NCBI GenBank assembly: GCA_028015205.1
Contig: CM051516.1
Location: forward strand, 55,370,230-55,434,229
Source of the DNA: Mytilisepta virgata
Lineage: Eukaryota > Mollusca > Bivalvia > Mytilida > Mytilidae
Reading direction: 5' to 3'
Length of the DNA: 64,000 nucleotides
Part shown: positions 51,190-62,669 of the stretch, piece after piece
How the letters are laid out: each line of letters opens with the position of its first letter
Numbering within the stretch: the first letter of the stretch is position 1
Program-made: the position numbers and the translations under genes
The notes under the pieces: generated by a model
The model's database searches: none
Told to the model about the DNA's origin: nothing
Seen by the model: the letters and a program-made list of their open reading frames with translations, nothing else

Positions 51190-52827
51190 ATATATGTCCT
51201 TCAGTTCTAATTGCATGGTAAATCCATGAAAATTGGTGTACCACGAATAATAAGTGTTTCACAGTATCCGAGTACAACCAGAAAACCTTTTATAAACTTT
51301 CAGTTAAATGGATGTAGAAGTTAAGACCTTACAGGGAGTCTACATTGTTCACCAATCATACATTTAATCAAAATGATATTTAATACATTTCTTTTTTAAA
51401 TCACATATTAGTCAGAGGACAGGAATTCCAAAATCTAATAATAATTTCAATTAATTTCAGTTTAGTTTTTGAACATGATCGTTTCGATGTTTTTTGTTTT
51501 GTTTGGTAACAAAATTTTTCATTTACATTAATAGAGACCAAGTCTTTGCTTGGATAGGATGGCAGAAGAAATTTTGTATGTTGACCACTCGTGACTTAAC
51601 AATCAACTTTTCTTTGTGTAATGTAGGTGCAATTCGTTTTTTTTTTTCTTCATAATTTTCAAAAAGTATCTTTAAAGTATCAGTAGAAGTATATCCCTTT
51701 TTTGTTATCAATTTTTTTCTTTTCCTATACTATAAATTGCTTAAATTTCCTGCCAAAACATATTTTCTATGTAATGTGAGATCACCATAAACAAATACTA
51801 ACTCTTTTGACCAAGTTCAAGTTTAGTTTTCACTAGTCAGTCACAGCGAAACACCTGATATCTTTTGTATTTTTAATTGTTAAATTTGAATAATCATTTG
51901 CTTTAGTATCTGGGAAACACATGAAACCTACTATTAAGGGGTACCCAACACTTGGACTAAAATAGATTTGGCTCGTTTAATTTTCATGACAAAAATATAA
52001 AAATTTCAAGAAATTTGAACCACATAATTTACGTGAATAATTTCATTGGATATATAGCAGTTTGACAAACACTAATGTTGATCATTTAGAAGCTTAATTT
52101 CTCTTTAATAATAGTATGTTATTAAAACATTCAGCTGATTTTTAAAGAGTTATCTCCCTTTGGTGTTCTGTACCCCTTTAAGACATATAATACATTGTAT
52201 GTAATACTTTATTTTTAAACCTGATCAAATTTGTACTAGGAAAGGACTGCAAAAAATAATTTTGAAAGGAGGGGTGGTAAGGCATAGACAAAGACCAATA
52301 ATTTCATTGTTCCGACATGTCCCAGTTCTTCCAAAGTTTTTAAATATCTTTTATTGCTAAATTTACAGTAGAAGTGCTACAGGTAGGGATCTGATTCTCT
52401 CACAGATGTGTCATGGATAAGCAAATTTAAATCTTATGTATTAAATTTGTAAATACATGTACTATTTGATTCATTAATTCTTTTAATCCTCCGAGATGTT
52501 TCTGATCTCGATATATTTTGTTTATAAATTTGACTATCCATTTAATGTTAAAAATGAAATTGAGGATAATTAAGAATTTTCTACTGTCTTTTCATTTCCA
52601 AAGGCACATACAAGATGCATTCACTCAATGATGCTACTTCACCAAAACAATGACTCGGTTGGATGGAACTCTTGAAAAATGTAACTTCCAAACCAAAAAA
52701 TCCTTCAAAATTTCCTATATTATAAGTATTCGCCTCTTTCTATCTCTCTTACTAGCTTGACTTGAAACTTCGGGTTAGTTGAAATAAGTCCCAAATATGT
52801 TTACATATATAATATTCTACTACATTT
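51190..52827. other. unassigned sequence 5' of the last WTAP exons
   Basis: AT-rich; no WTAP exon, splice-flanked open frame or element end was recognised. Confidence 0.4.
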
Positions 52828-52840
52828 TAGTTAAAATTGG

Positions 52841-53107
52841 GGGGGCCTCGGTGGCCGAGTGGTCTAGGTAGTTCGTTGTGACTACTAATGATCACTAGCC
52901 TGTCAACACTGCGGTTGTGAGTTTGAATCTCACCTGTGGCAGGGTGTGTTCGACTCCCACCTTAATTGACAAGGATTGCCAATTTTCCTACCGAAGGTCG
53001 GTGGTTCTCTCCGGGTACTCCGGCTTCCTCCACCAATAAAAACTGGCCGCCGCGAAATAGCCAAATGTGCTGAAAACGGCGTTAAACCCCAACTAAACAA
53101 ACAAACA
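52841..53107 (+). mobile_element. tRNA-derived SINE (plus), full length with 13-bp TSD
   Basis: It begins GGGGGCCTCGGTGGCCGAGT. Box A TGGCCGAGTGG (52852-52862) fits the Pol III consensus. Box B candidates are GAGTTTGAATCTC at 52919-52931 and GTGTTCGACTCCC about 25 bp later. The class II tRNA (Leu/Ser) style head is followed by a body with ACTCCGGCTTCCTCCACCAA and a tail GCGTTAAACCCCAACTAAAC then (ACAA)n. TAGTTAAAATTGG occurs at 52828-52840 and 53108-53120 as a perfect 13-bp target duplication. Confidence 0.95.
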
Positions 53108-53736
53108 TAGTTAAAATTGGTTAAGTCAGAATTTCTGCTGTTCACTAAATAAAAACATTATTACAATCTTAGCTTTTATTAAACAATGCCTTTTGTACTA
53201 AGATGTTCTACTGACATCCTAAGTCCAACTATGGATGAACTGAACAGACTTTGAGATAAAGAGTCTTTTCTACTTTGAACTCATGACTGCAAAATTGGGA
53301 TACAACAAAAGTGAAGAAACATTTTGCATTAATCCTTGAAATAACATGAAATCAATTTTGTTGTCCAAGTCCTTTCCCTACATATAAAAAAGGTTCCACT
53401 TAGCACAATATAATTAAATCAACTAAATGCTTTGAAAGGCAAAACATTTTCATTTCACATGTAGCTTGTAGGGTGTGGAAAGTTTATCTGATAAACAGTC
53501 TTTAAACAACCATGATGGTAATAGCAAGTTTTATGTTAACCTAACATCTGTTTCATGGATGTTTTATAAACTTTCTTGTGTCATTGTTTAACAGTGTTTG
53601 AATGTTTTTTTAAATGTATTCCCAAGTGTAAGAATGTCAATACATTGGTTTTGAAGAAGAGTGATAAACTGTGTATTTGAAATCCCCCATGGCTCAAACT
53701 TCAGCTTTTATTTACCATTAATAAACCTCAAACTCC

Positions 53737-53759
53737 AAAAAAAAAAAAAAAAAAAAAAA
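53737..53759 (+). repeat. poly-A run, 23 bp
   Basis: Uninterrupted A run after AAACTCC. No retroposon body or target duplication was found next to it. Confidence 0.85.
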
Positions 53760-54687
53760 TAAAATGAAAAGCTACTAAATTCAGATTCAACAATACACTA
53801 TACCAAACACAAAGATTTTCTGTAAAAAAAAAAACTTCTTTTCAAACTGCAATCTAAGACGTCTGAAAATCATTGATCTCAAATCTTCTTTGTAGTGCCT
53901 GTTTATTTGCTAAGGGTATTTCCCAAAACATGCAAAACTGAAAGTTTGCCAAAATATTACTATTTTACACAATTAACTTTGGATATTACTTCTAACAAAT
54001 AAATTTCCATGGATTTCCAAAAATAAATGTTTTGTAGAAAACAAATTTTCAGTTAAAGAATTAGGACTCTCTTCTTGCTAGCAAAAACAATTACCCATAG
54101 TGGTTTTTGTCCATAAAACTTTTTACTCCTGTACTTTCCTATGACCATTAAACCAAATATTAAAGTGTGTGATAAACAGCACTAGCGTTGCCAGAGAAAG
54201 TAAAGCATTTGAATAATTGAAAGTTCTAGTTCACTGATACATTTTTTTTCTTCAGTTTTATCCCACAACATGAACATGATGAAGATGCACCTTGACACAG
54301 ACGGACTGCCAAATCACAGCTAACAAAGCTGACAGACTGAAACCAAAACAGACTTTCCTTCAACATCTGCCCAGTCTGACATACTTTGCCAAATTTTAAG
54401 TTTCCCCTTTGGACAATCCGGCTAAATGTTACTGTATGAACTATATACTCAAGAAACACAATAATATTTCAATCAGCAGAGGAACTTCTGAAAAGATCTT
54501 TAAACAATATTCTCATTTCCAATATCTGGTTCCATTTAAAGCCATTTTGAAACTCCAAAAAGCAAAAGATTTTCATTGTTTAAAAGTGTCTTCTGATCAT
54601 TCCTTGATTTTATTTCCTATGAAAAGATGATCTGTAAAAATTTATCCTATCAGTACACATCACTACTCAGATCAGCATATTAAAAAA

Positions 54688-56036
54688 AATAAAATGCTCC
54701 GCTGGGCGCAGCTTGATACGACCGCAGAGGTCGAACCCTGAATAGTTGGGGCAAGTATGGACACAACATTCAAGCTTGATACAGCACTGAATTTGGTTGA
54801 TTGATTGATTGTTGCTTAACGTCCAGTGGCAAATATTTCATGCATCTTCATGACGAGAACCAGTTCAATTTATCAAACAATTCAATTAGGGGTGGGATGG
54901 GACACAAAGGGGAACCAATTTTGACTGCCACTGTAAAAGGAGGATGGTTGGGTAGGGTCGGATAATTTAGCCTCCTGTAGCGGCCATCAGCCTACTCTTT
55001 TTCGAAAACTACAGAAGGGGTCTTTAGCGTGCAGGGAGTGTGGCATTCTCCAAACACGTTACCCACTATGGTCCGCGGTCAGGCTTTCCGTATTATGACC
55101 TGACAACCCCCCCAACGAGACTGAATTTGGATTGTGAATAAATATTTGACACAGCATAGGTTTCTGACACAGAATTAATGTGGTCTAAGAACTTAAAATT
55201 TTTTAATTTACCTATTCAAACAATATCAGTATTATTTGTTTTTATATATAAATCAGAAATAACCAATTTAAAATTTAAAATTGGGCACACATATCAATTT
55301 CTTGCTATTGCGCAATACTGTGCAATTGAAGATTTCTTGCTATTGTGCAATACTGTGCAATTGAAAATTCCCCCCCCCCCAAAAAAAAATAAATAATTTA
55401 CCCCTTTTTTAGCTTTTGTGCAATACACTATGAAGTTGCACATTGACCCCCCCCCTCCCAAAAAAAAAAACCAAAAAACAATAAAATTTATTGTAACTCC
55501 CCTTTTTTTGCTAAAAGAAATTTGAAATTTCCTTTTTAATTTATGAAATATGAAATGAGAAAAAAATTAAATGTGTTTGGATTACCTCCCTTAGCCCACC
55601 AAGATAATATCATACATTTCTATTTACTTATACTAAAGTTATTGTGCAAAAACCAAGAAAAATGCTTATTTGGGCCCTTTTTTAGCCCCTAATTCCTAAA
55701 CTGTTGGGATCAAAACTCCAAAAAATGGTCATAAACCTTGTGTTAAAATTTCATAGATTTCTATTTACTTATACTAGAGTTATTGTGCGAAAACCAAGAA
55801 AAATGCTTATTGGGCCCTTTTTTGGCCCCTAATTCTTAAACTGTTGGGACCAAAACTCCCAAAATCAATCCCAACCTTCCTTTTGTGGTCATAAACCTTG
55901 TGTTTAAATTTCATAGATTTCTATTAACTTATACTAAAGTTATAGTGCGAAAACCAAATGTCTACAGACTCCGACGGACGACGACGACGACAACGCCATA
56001 CCAATATACGACCGCAAAAATTTTGCGGTCGTATAA
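54688..56036 (+). mobile_element. large non-coding repeat element, copy 2 (interrupted)
   Basis: Same head as 41514 (TGCTCCGCTGGGCGCAGCTT, GATACGACCGCAGAGG) and same end (ACGACCGCAAAAATTTTGCG, GTCGTAT). Shorter than copy 1: it lacks the 43526-44050 repeats and the 42648-43485 insertion but contains the 54797-55119 insertion. The end is a palindrome, ACGACCGCAAAAATTTTGCG extended by GTCGT. Confidence 0.85.
54797..55119 (-). mobile_element. 323-bp SINE-like retroposon nested in the 54688 element
   Basis: Read on the minus strand it ends GCCACTGGACGTTAAGCAAC and then AATCAATCAATCAA, a tandem tetranucleotide tail. ACTGAATTTGG flanks it at 54786-54796 and 55120-55130, and the empty site is visible in the paralogous copy at 41613-41623. 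No protein-coding capacity and no convincing tRNA-type box A/B, so it could be a SINE with another head or the 3' end of a LINE. Confidence 0.88.
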
Positions 56037-56040
56037 AAAT

Positions 56041-56890
56041 GTGTGAGTCTTCCAAGGAAGACATGTGTTTTGACAAAAGATATTAAAATTTTCTAAAAAT
56101 GAAATATATATGCACACCTTTGCATTAAGGTTAATGCACAGAGAAAGTTTCATCAAATTGCTTTGAGTGGTTATGGAGTAGTTGAGGATAGCAGTTTTGA
56201 ACCCCCCCCTTTTTTCCCAAAAATGTCGATTTTTACAAAAAAAATTTAAAATTTTCTAAAAATGAAATACATATGCACACCTTTGCATTAAGGTTAATGC
56301 ACAGAGAAAGTTTCATCAAATTCCTTTCAGCAGTTATGGAGTAGTTGAGGATAGAAGTTTTGCCCCCCCCCCCCCCCTCTTTTTTCACAAAAATGTCAAT
56401 TTTCACAAAAAAAATTTTAATTTTCTAAAAATGAAATATATATGCACACCTGTGCATTAAGGTTAATGCACAGAGAAAGTTTAATCAAATTCCTTTGAGC
56501 AGTTATGGAGTAGTTGAGGATAGAAGTTTTGAACCCCCCTCCCCTCTTTTTTTTACAAAAATGTCAATTTTCACAAAAAAATTTTCTAAAAATGAAATAT
56601 ATATGCACACCTTTGCATTAAGGTTAATGCACAGAGACAGTTTCATCAAATTGCTTTGAGCGGTTACGGAGTAGTTGAGGATATAAGTTTTGAACCCCCC
56701 CCCCCCCCTTTTTTTTCCCAAAAACGTCAATTTTTGAAAAATTTTTTTTAATTTTCTAAAAATGAAATATATATGCACATATATGCATTAAGAAAGTTTA
56801 ATTGAATTCCTTTGAGCTGTTGTGGAGTTTTTGAGGATAGAAGTTTGCCCCCTTCCCCCCCTTTTTTGGCAAAAACATTAAAATTTTCTA
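56041..56890. repeat. tandem repeat of ~161-169-bp units with poly-C tracts
   Basis: GGTTAATGCACAGAGAAAG-type words start at 56129, 56292, 56461 and 56622 (spacings 163, 169, 161), followed by a degraded fifth unit. Each unit has a C run of 6-15 followed by a T run, whose variable length explains the unit-length scatter. Confidence 0.85.
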
Positions 56891-57412
56891 AAAGATAGTG
56901 ATCCCTATGTGTCGACCATGTGTTCCACAGGCGACACAAAAAAACTTTAAACAATCTTGTAGTGAACCATCCATAGAATGTAACGGCAGTTTGGTCTGAA
57001 TTTATATATTTTTCATACAGAAAATCAAAATGTTCAGAGTAACAGTAACAACAGCAATGTCTTCATGCAAGAAAAAAACAAAAACAAAAACATATTAATG
57101 TTACATATACATGATATAAATGTCTCACTTTTTCATAAAGGAAAAACACTTAACACACCTATCACAGTCAAGCAATGATATCTTTATTCATCCCTTGTTC
57201 TTTATTTCCTTACTAATAGTAACCTTCTAATTTACAGGCATGATTTTTGTCAGCTGGGAAAAATGGTGAAATGCAGTAAATTACACTTTGTAGATATAGA
57301 AATAGTAATGAACAGTTACACTAAAACAGGAAAAAGTCAATCCTGCATGTAAGTACATACGGCCAAAATAAAATATACGTGTGTTTCCTATTACATGCCC
57401 AAAATGACATAG

Positions 57413-57430
57413 GGTAGGTAGGTAGGTAGG
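57413..57430 (+). repeat. (GTAG)n microsatellite
   Basis: GGTAGGTAGGTAGGTAGG, next to text similar to the inner end of the 30131-30632 element. Confidence 0.8.
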
Positions 57431-57639
57431 AAAAACATTTTATTTAAAAAAAAATATTTTCTGGTCTTTCCAAAAAATGGTAAATGGTCAAACCAAAAAT
57501 TACATTTACACTTATTGCATTTAAAAGTTCCACTGAAATGGGAAAAACACATATATTTTATTTTGGCCTAATGAAATACTCAAAACTATATAAAAATGAA
57601 ATAAAATACTTCTGATCAAAGTAAATACAAAACAGACTT

Positions 57640-58566
57640 ACTAGAGGCTCGAAGGAGCCTGTATTGCTCATCTGAATTTTATTTTCTATTCAAGTTAGTA
57701 TTTGGTGTCAATGGTCACAATAATAAAAGAATCGTGGTCAAAGTTCTCTAAGTAGTGCACTGTCAGTCATCTTGGATTTCCAATCAGCACCAAAGTAACT
57801 ACACTTAGATAGTACCTTGCAATGAAAACTTACATCAAATTTTAGTCCCTGGGACAAGTGATTCAGAGATACATAAAAACCCATTTCAGATCTGGCATCA
57901 TTGTTTGTTAGTGTAGCGGCAACAAAGCACGAAACTTTTCAGATTTCCGATCTGCACCAAAGTAACAACTCATGAATAGTACCTTGTAATGATCATTAGT
58001 AACAAGTTTCAAATCCCTGGGTCCATTGATAGATGGAAATTTAACAATTCAGAAAAGCTCCTTTTCAGACCTAACCACCATGTTTGTTTGTAGAACTGTA
58101 CCAGAGTAGTACAAATTATTGTGTCCTCATATGTATCAAATCCACCAAGTTTGGTATCAACCTATGCATAGTTCTTCAGAATACATCTTCAAAAAGTCCA
58201 ATGTTAACCACGTCGGATGATGGCAACCATCTTGCATTTGTGATTGGCATGAAAGTACACAAAAATGTATTCACACTTGTTTATAGAAACATATTGGTAA
58301 AGTATAGGTTGTTCATAAGAAGATTTTCACAGTTCAGCCAATCAGAAATTAGGATAGTCACTGACAGCCATGCTTCTTGACCAATAGGCACCAAGGTAAC
58401 AACACTCGGTAAGGACCTAAGGAACATCTCTGCCAAGTTTGGTTCAATTCAGCACAGCAGTTCTAAGAATCATCAAAATTTGAAAAGTTAACGGACAGGC
58501 AGACAACAGATGACAGACACAAAGTGATGGCAATAGATCACACTAGCCTATAGCCAGGTGAACTAA
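57640..58566 (+). mobile_element. hairpin-ended non-autonomous element, copy D
   Basis: Starts ACTAGAGGCTCGAAGGAGCC, a GGCTC/GAGCC hairpin, then TGTATTGCTCATCTG. Ends GATCACACTAGCCTATAGCC, then AGGTGAA and CTAA at 58563-58566. The interior repeats GCACCAAAGTAAC words. An open frame at 58084-58380 crosses repeat units and is not considered a gene. Confidence 0.8.
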
Positions 58567-58699
58567 TTATAAAACATTATTTACATTTTAAAAGCAAAAA
58601 GATTCTATTCTTTCACTACATTCATCAATGGTTAAATGATGTATTCAAGGTTTACAAAATTACTGAAAGATATTAAAACTATCATTTGTCTTTCATCCA

Positions 58700-59270
58700 C
58701 GGAAATCAGAGGCTCCAAGGAGTCATTACTGCTGGCCTGGCAAAAGCTCATTGGTGCTATTTGCTGGTTTTTTTTTTTTTTTTTAAATCAGTGGCCATTT
58801 TGGTCTACAATCAAGACATGATTTTGAAGAGTACCCAAGCATACTTAAACAATACATATTGTTTGGTTTAAATTGCCTTAATAGTTTCAGAGAAGACTTT
58901 TAAATATTTTTGGGAATGTATTTGTCTAAGGTCTGGACTACTCTACTGGCCATAATTTTGAAAGGAGACTACCTTAGGACCACTTTACCAAATTTTGATC
59001 TCAAATGCCACAGTACTTCCAGTGGAGATTTTTAAATATATTTTTGCTGATTTTTCTATTCTTAATACAGTGGCCATGTTGGTCCAAGGTGCAGAGCTCC
59101 AGAAACTTTTTGAAGGATACAACCTATGAACCATTTTATCAACGTTAAGCCTCAAATTAGCCCAGCAGTTCCAGAGAAAATTTTGAAGCATTATTTGGCT
59201 GATTTTGCAAGGTCTGGACCCCCATACATAACTTTTAAAGGGGACAATGCAATTTTGCTCTAAAGATTGA
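58700..59270 (+). mobile_element. partial hairpin-ended element lacking its 3' end
   Basis: CAGAGGCTCCAAGGAGTCAT resembles a 5' hairpin of the family; inside, CAGTGGCCAT-GTTGGTC words recur near 58789 and 59062. No GTGAGCTAA end follows. Confidence 0.5.
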
Positions 59271-59389
59271 ATTCATTGATTTACAAAATACTTATCTGAT
59301 ATTTAAAATATCTTACTATACAATAATTATTGCATTAATATTGAGAAATATTCCCCTAGGCAAAACCCTTGCAAGCTTGTGCTATAGTA

Positions 59390-59520
59390 TTACTAACTTC
59401 CTGATTTTGTATTGATTCAAGGTTAGCTGTATTGGTCCAGTCCTGTAGGTTGGAGGGCCAATACAGCTGATCAAGAATCAATACACGGCCAATACAGAAT
59501 CAGCAAGTTTGTAACACATC
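59390..59520. repeat. foldback hairpin GTATTGATTC-AGCTGTATTGGTCC
   Basis: GTATTGATTCAAGGTTAGCT followed by GTATTGGTCC (from 59409) faces GGCCAATACAGCTGATCAAG and AATCAATAC (to about 59483). The short loop contains CCTGTAGG. The TGTATTGGCC word recurs through 59-61.6 kb. Confidence 0.75.
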
Positions 59521-59835
59521 TATTAAATAATCCAAACAGTCCGTACATACAACTGGTCCTATGACAAAGTAGTCTGTTAAACTGGTCCGTATGGAATTCC
59601 ATATTGCCCTGTTGGGAAGCTGTATTGCTCTAGTGGATGCATAACGTGCCAATTTGACTTTTCATATTGCCCCCGACAGAAAATCTGTATTAAATTATTA
59701 ACCGAATAAATTTTCATATAAATACCTGTATTTATAAAGACAAGGGCAACATAAAAATATTGGTTGTGCCAAATTTGCCATATTAAGGCTATTTTTATCA
59801 TAGTATTTAATAAAATATATTATTACCCCATTTGT

Positions 59836-61045
59836 TGAAATATAGTAAAAACTGTCTAGTTGATTCAAAACTGGAACTGGTCATTAATACAGGTCTATAA
59901 ATACAGAAAATCCTGTATTAATTTTGTATAAGACCTGTATTAATAACCAGCTCAGGTTTTTCTGTACACAAGAGACTCCCAGAAGCCTGTATTAACATCC
60001 ATGCCATGTTTGGTTTCAATCCATTCAGTAAATTTGAAGAAGAAGCCGATTGTATGTAATTCCATTAGGGTCCTATGTTAAACTAAGTCTTCCTCTGACA
60101 GCCATCATGGAAGACAGTTCGGTACCAAAGTAACAACACCTGGTCAAAATGTTATAAGGAACATTCAGGCTATGTTTGGTTTCAATCCATTCTGTGGTCC
60201 TATGTAAAAATAAGTCCCCTGCTGGTGGCCATCTTGGATGACGGATCGGCAACAAACTAATAACACTTGGTCAGCACCTCATAAGGAACATTCATGCCAT
60301 GTTTGCTTTCAATCCATTCAGTGATTCAATAGAAGAAGATTTTTGTATGTATTTCCAAAACATTGCAGGGTCCTATGTTAAACTAAGTACCCAGCTGGTG
60401 GCCATCTTGGATAACGGATCGGCAACAAAGTAACAACACTTCGTCAGCACCTCATAATGAAAATTCATGCCATGTTATGTTTCAATCCATTCAGCAATTC
60501 TCTAAAAGAAGCCATTTGTATGTATTTCCTCGGTCCTATGTTAAACGAAGTCCCCCGCTGGCAGCCATGTTGGATGACAGATACAATATCTCTCATGCTA
60601 CATTGTTTGTAGGTCTATCATGCTTAACAATTTTATAGTTTACAGTTTCTCTCTATCAAAGTTTTTAAAAGAAAACAAAATTCACAAAAATCATGATAGA
60701 TGGTTTCAGAGGAGAAGATCTTTTTATGAAATGTTGACAGACGAACGACAGACGGATGCCAAGTGATGACAAAAGCTCACATGGCCTATGGCCAGGTGAG
60801 CTAAAAACCTATATTAATGACCCATTCTCAGACATGTGCAATCGTATTAAATAGACAATTTATAATGTATTTTAAGCCATTGATTAATAAAAGTATCATA
60901 AAATGGTTGTTTTGATATTGGGGATACTGTATTGTGTCCTCATACAGTCGTATTGGGTGTCGTACAGAGTATACATGTGTAAACTCAACCCAATATGACT
61001 ATACTTGGACATAATACAGGATCGATATCAAAACACTATATTACT
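59836..61045. mobile_element. double-hairpin foldback element, second copy, interrupted
   Basis: The left part (AACTGGTCATTAATACAGGT, AGACCTGTATTAATAACCAG) and right part (CAATTTATAATGTATTTTAA, then TATTGGGTGT / AACCCAATATGAC arms) match 35490-35900 in order. Between them lies the hairpin-ended element E (59969-60804). Confidence 0.8.
59969..60804 (+). mobile_element. hairpin-ended non-autonomous element, copy E (insertion)
   Basis: Starts CAAGAGACTCCCAGAAGCCT and ends CACATGGCCTATGGCCAGGT, then GAG and CTAA. GGTTTCAATCCATTC recurs at 60012 and 60178 (166 bp), with further units at about 60305 and 60478. Comparison with the uninterrupted copy near 35600 (CTGTATAAAACCTG) puts the insertion between CTGTA-A and AAACCT with no evident target duplication. 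Confidence 0.85.
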
Positions 61046-61049
61046 TTGC

Positions 61050-62540
61050 TTGGGTCAACATTATAATATGACATTTTTATATGGTTATTTCTGTATTTGC
61101 CCGAGGCAATATAGAAATAACATGTAATGATAGCTTTATTAATTAACTAGTTTTCACAATTTATATTCTTAATGAATTTTTATCTGAATTAACTCTCTGA
61201 AAAAAAAGGTAAGTATATCAGTAAATTAAAATTGGAAAATGTACATTCATTGAAAGATTGGAATGAGGGTTGTGAAGATATTTTCAGTCAGAGCTATTAC
61301 TGAATAATTTATAATCATCAATTTGGAAGTGCCTACCTACAGATAGGATCAAGCACATTTCTTTAATCACAGTCCATGTATAAATTTAGATATACGATAT
61401 ATACGTAATGTAAACATTTCAGATTTTTCGTATGTATTCAAATTAAAGTCTATAGAAAATCAAATCATCCTATATTTACCTGGTACAAGTTGGCCAATAC
61501 AGCAAAAAAATCCGCATTGGCGGGGTTTCTCAATATTGGTTGAGTTAATGATTCTGTATTAAAAGGACATTTTAAGTCATATTGAAGCCAATAATACACT
61601 AGTTAATTAATAATCCTCAATATTAATGCAATAACCCTTTATCACTTTAGTGAATATTGAAATATATATGTATTTGTGATACCCTGCATTACAAAAATCT
61701 CTAACAAATAAATATCTGCATAATACAATCTAAATACCCGATAATACTTTATTACGGCATTTTGAGGCAATATTTGTGTGACCTATCCTTTTAACTAAGA
61801 GTATGAAAAACACAAAATATATTATCTTGAAGAATATATTCAAGCATATATAAACACTTTATTTCTCTCCTCCTGATGAATCTGTTGTGTTCCATCCACC
61901 AATATGAACAGCACATTTTGAACAAATAATTTGATTAAACATTACCGAGAACATTTTCAGGAGATCCAACTTCTTCATATTATTTGAATTTCACTTGGTA
62001 GCACTATTAAAAAGCAACAGCCAAACAATTTTCACTTCTTCCTGAGAAATTCATCAAATGAATTTAAAAAATTCACAATAAAATAACAACCTTGATTAAA
62101 ATCGCACCAATCCACTGAATCACTATTCTTTGTTAAATTTGAATTTTTGCACAATATTTGACAACACAAAACTTCCATTGTATATACACATTTATGAAAA
62201 CTCTTCTCATCTTACACTATATAACATGCACCACAAATTTCTACGAGGCACTTCCTTCAATGGCTTGTTGAATACTTCCTTCAATAGCTTGTTGAATTCA
62301 TCATCAACTTTCTATATTTATTTTTGTGCCGAATTTTTGTTTGAAAGAATAAAGCTCAAAAAAGAAACTAAAGCATTTTAAGACTGTAGATTCGTAAGGT
62401 GTTTTTGCAAAATAAAATATTTTGATGAAATATGAAACAACGGCCGAAGGATTTGAACCATATAATTCAGTTCAACAAAGCCTGAAATCTCCTGTGTGCT
62501 GTGATATCCACTTGCCTTCATGATAAGACAAAGCGTTGTT
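61050..62540. other. intergenic or intronic, mostly unassigned
   Basis: AT-rich. A stretch at about 61480-61560 (GTTGGCCAATACAGC, CAATATTGGTTGAG) shares words with the foldback family. No exon supported. Confidence 0.35.
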
Positions 62541-62564
62541 TTAATTGCCTTGTGGATGACTTAC

Positions 62565-62666
62565 CGCATGTTGACCTGCGTAGCAGAAGGTGTAAAATTG
62601 GCGATCCAACCAAACTAAGAACATCTTTTCCGAATGCTCTCCTGATTTTTTTAAAAGGCTAAACAT
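62565..62666 (-). other. candidate first exon (34 open codons ending at a GTAAGT donor)
   Basis: From an ATG at 62666 the minus strand is open for exactly 34 codons (MFSLLKKSGEHSEK, then MFLVWLDRQFYTFCYAGQHA) and meets GCG followed by GTAAGT. No family is recognised. It could be a first exon, possibly a non-coding WTAP 5' UTR exon, or chance. It is not WTAP coding sequence, since it does not resemble the conserved WTAP N-terminus. Confidence 0.18.
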
Positions 62667-62669
62667 GGC

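Noticed and set aside
52842..52935. tRNA gene (Leu/Ser-like)
   Set aside because: Box A and B are present, but the sequence continues into a SINE body and tail with target duplications, and a clean acceptor stem is lacking.
58084..58380. 98-codon plus-strand ORF
   Set aside because: It runs across tandem units of hairpin-ended element D; no protein signature.
61471..61560. Open stretch ending TTGTACCAG before GTAAAT on the minus strand
   Set aside because: The words match the TGTATTGGCC foldback family seen at 59.4-61 kb, so it is repeat rather than exon.
62565..62666. N-terminal coding exon of WTAP
   Set aside because: The 34 residues do not resemble the conserved WTAP N-terminus; only the donor site is attractive.
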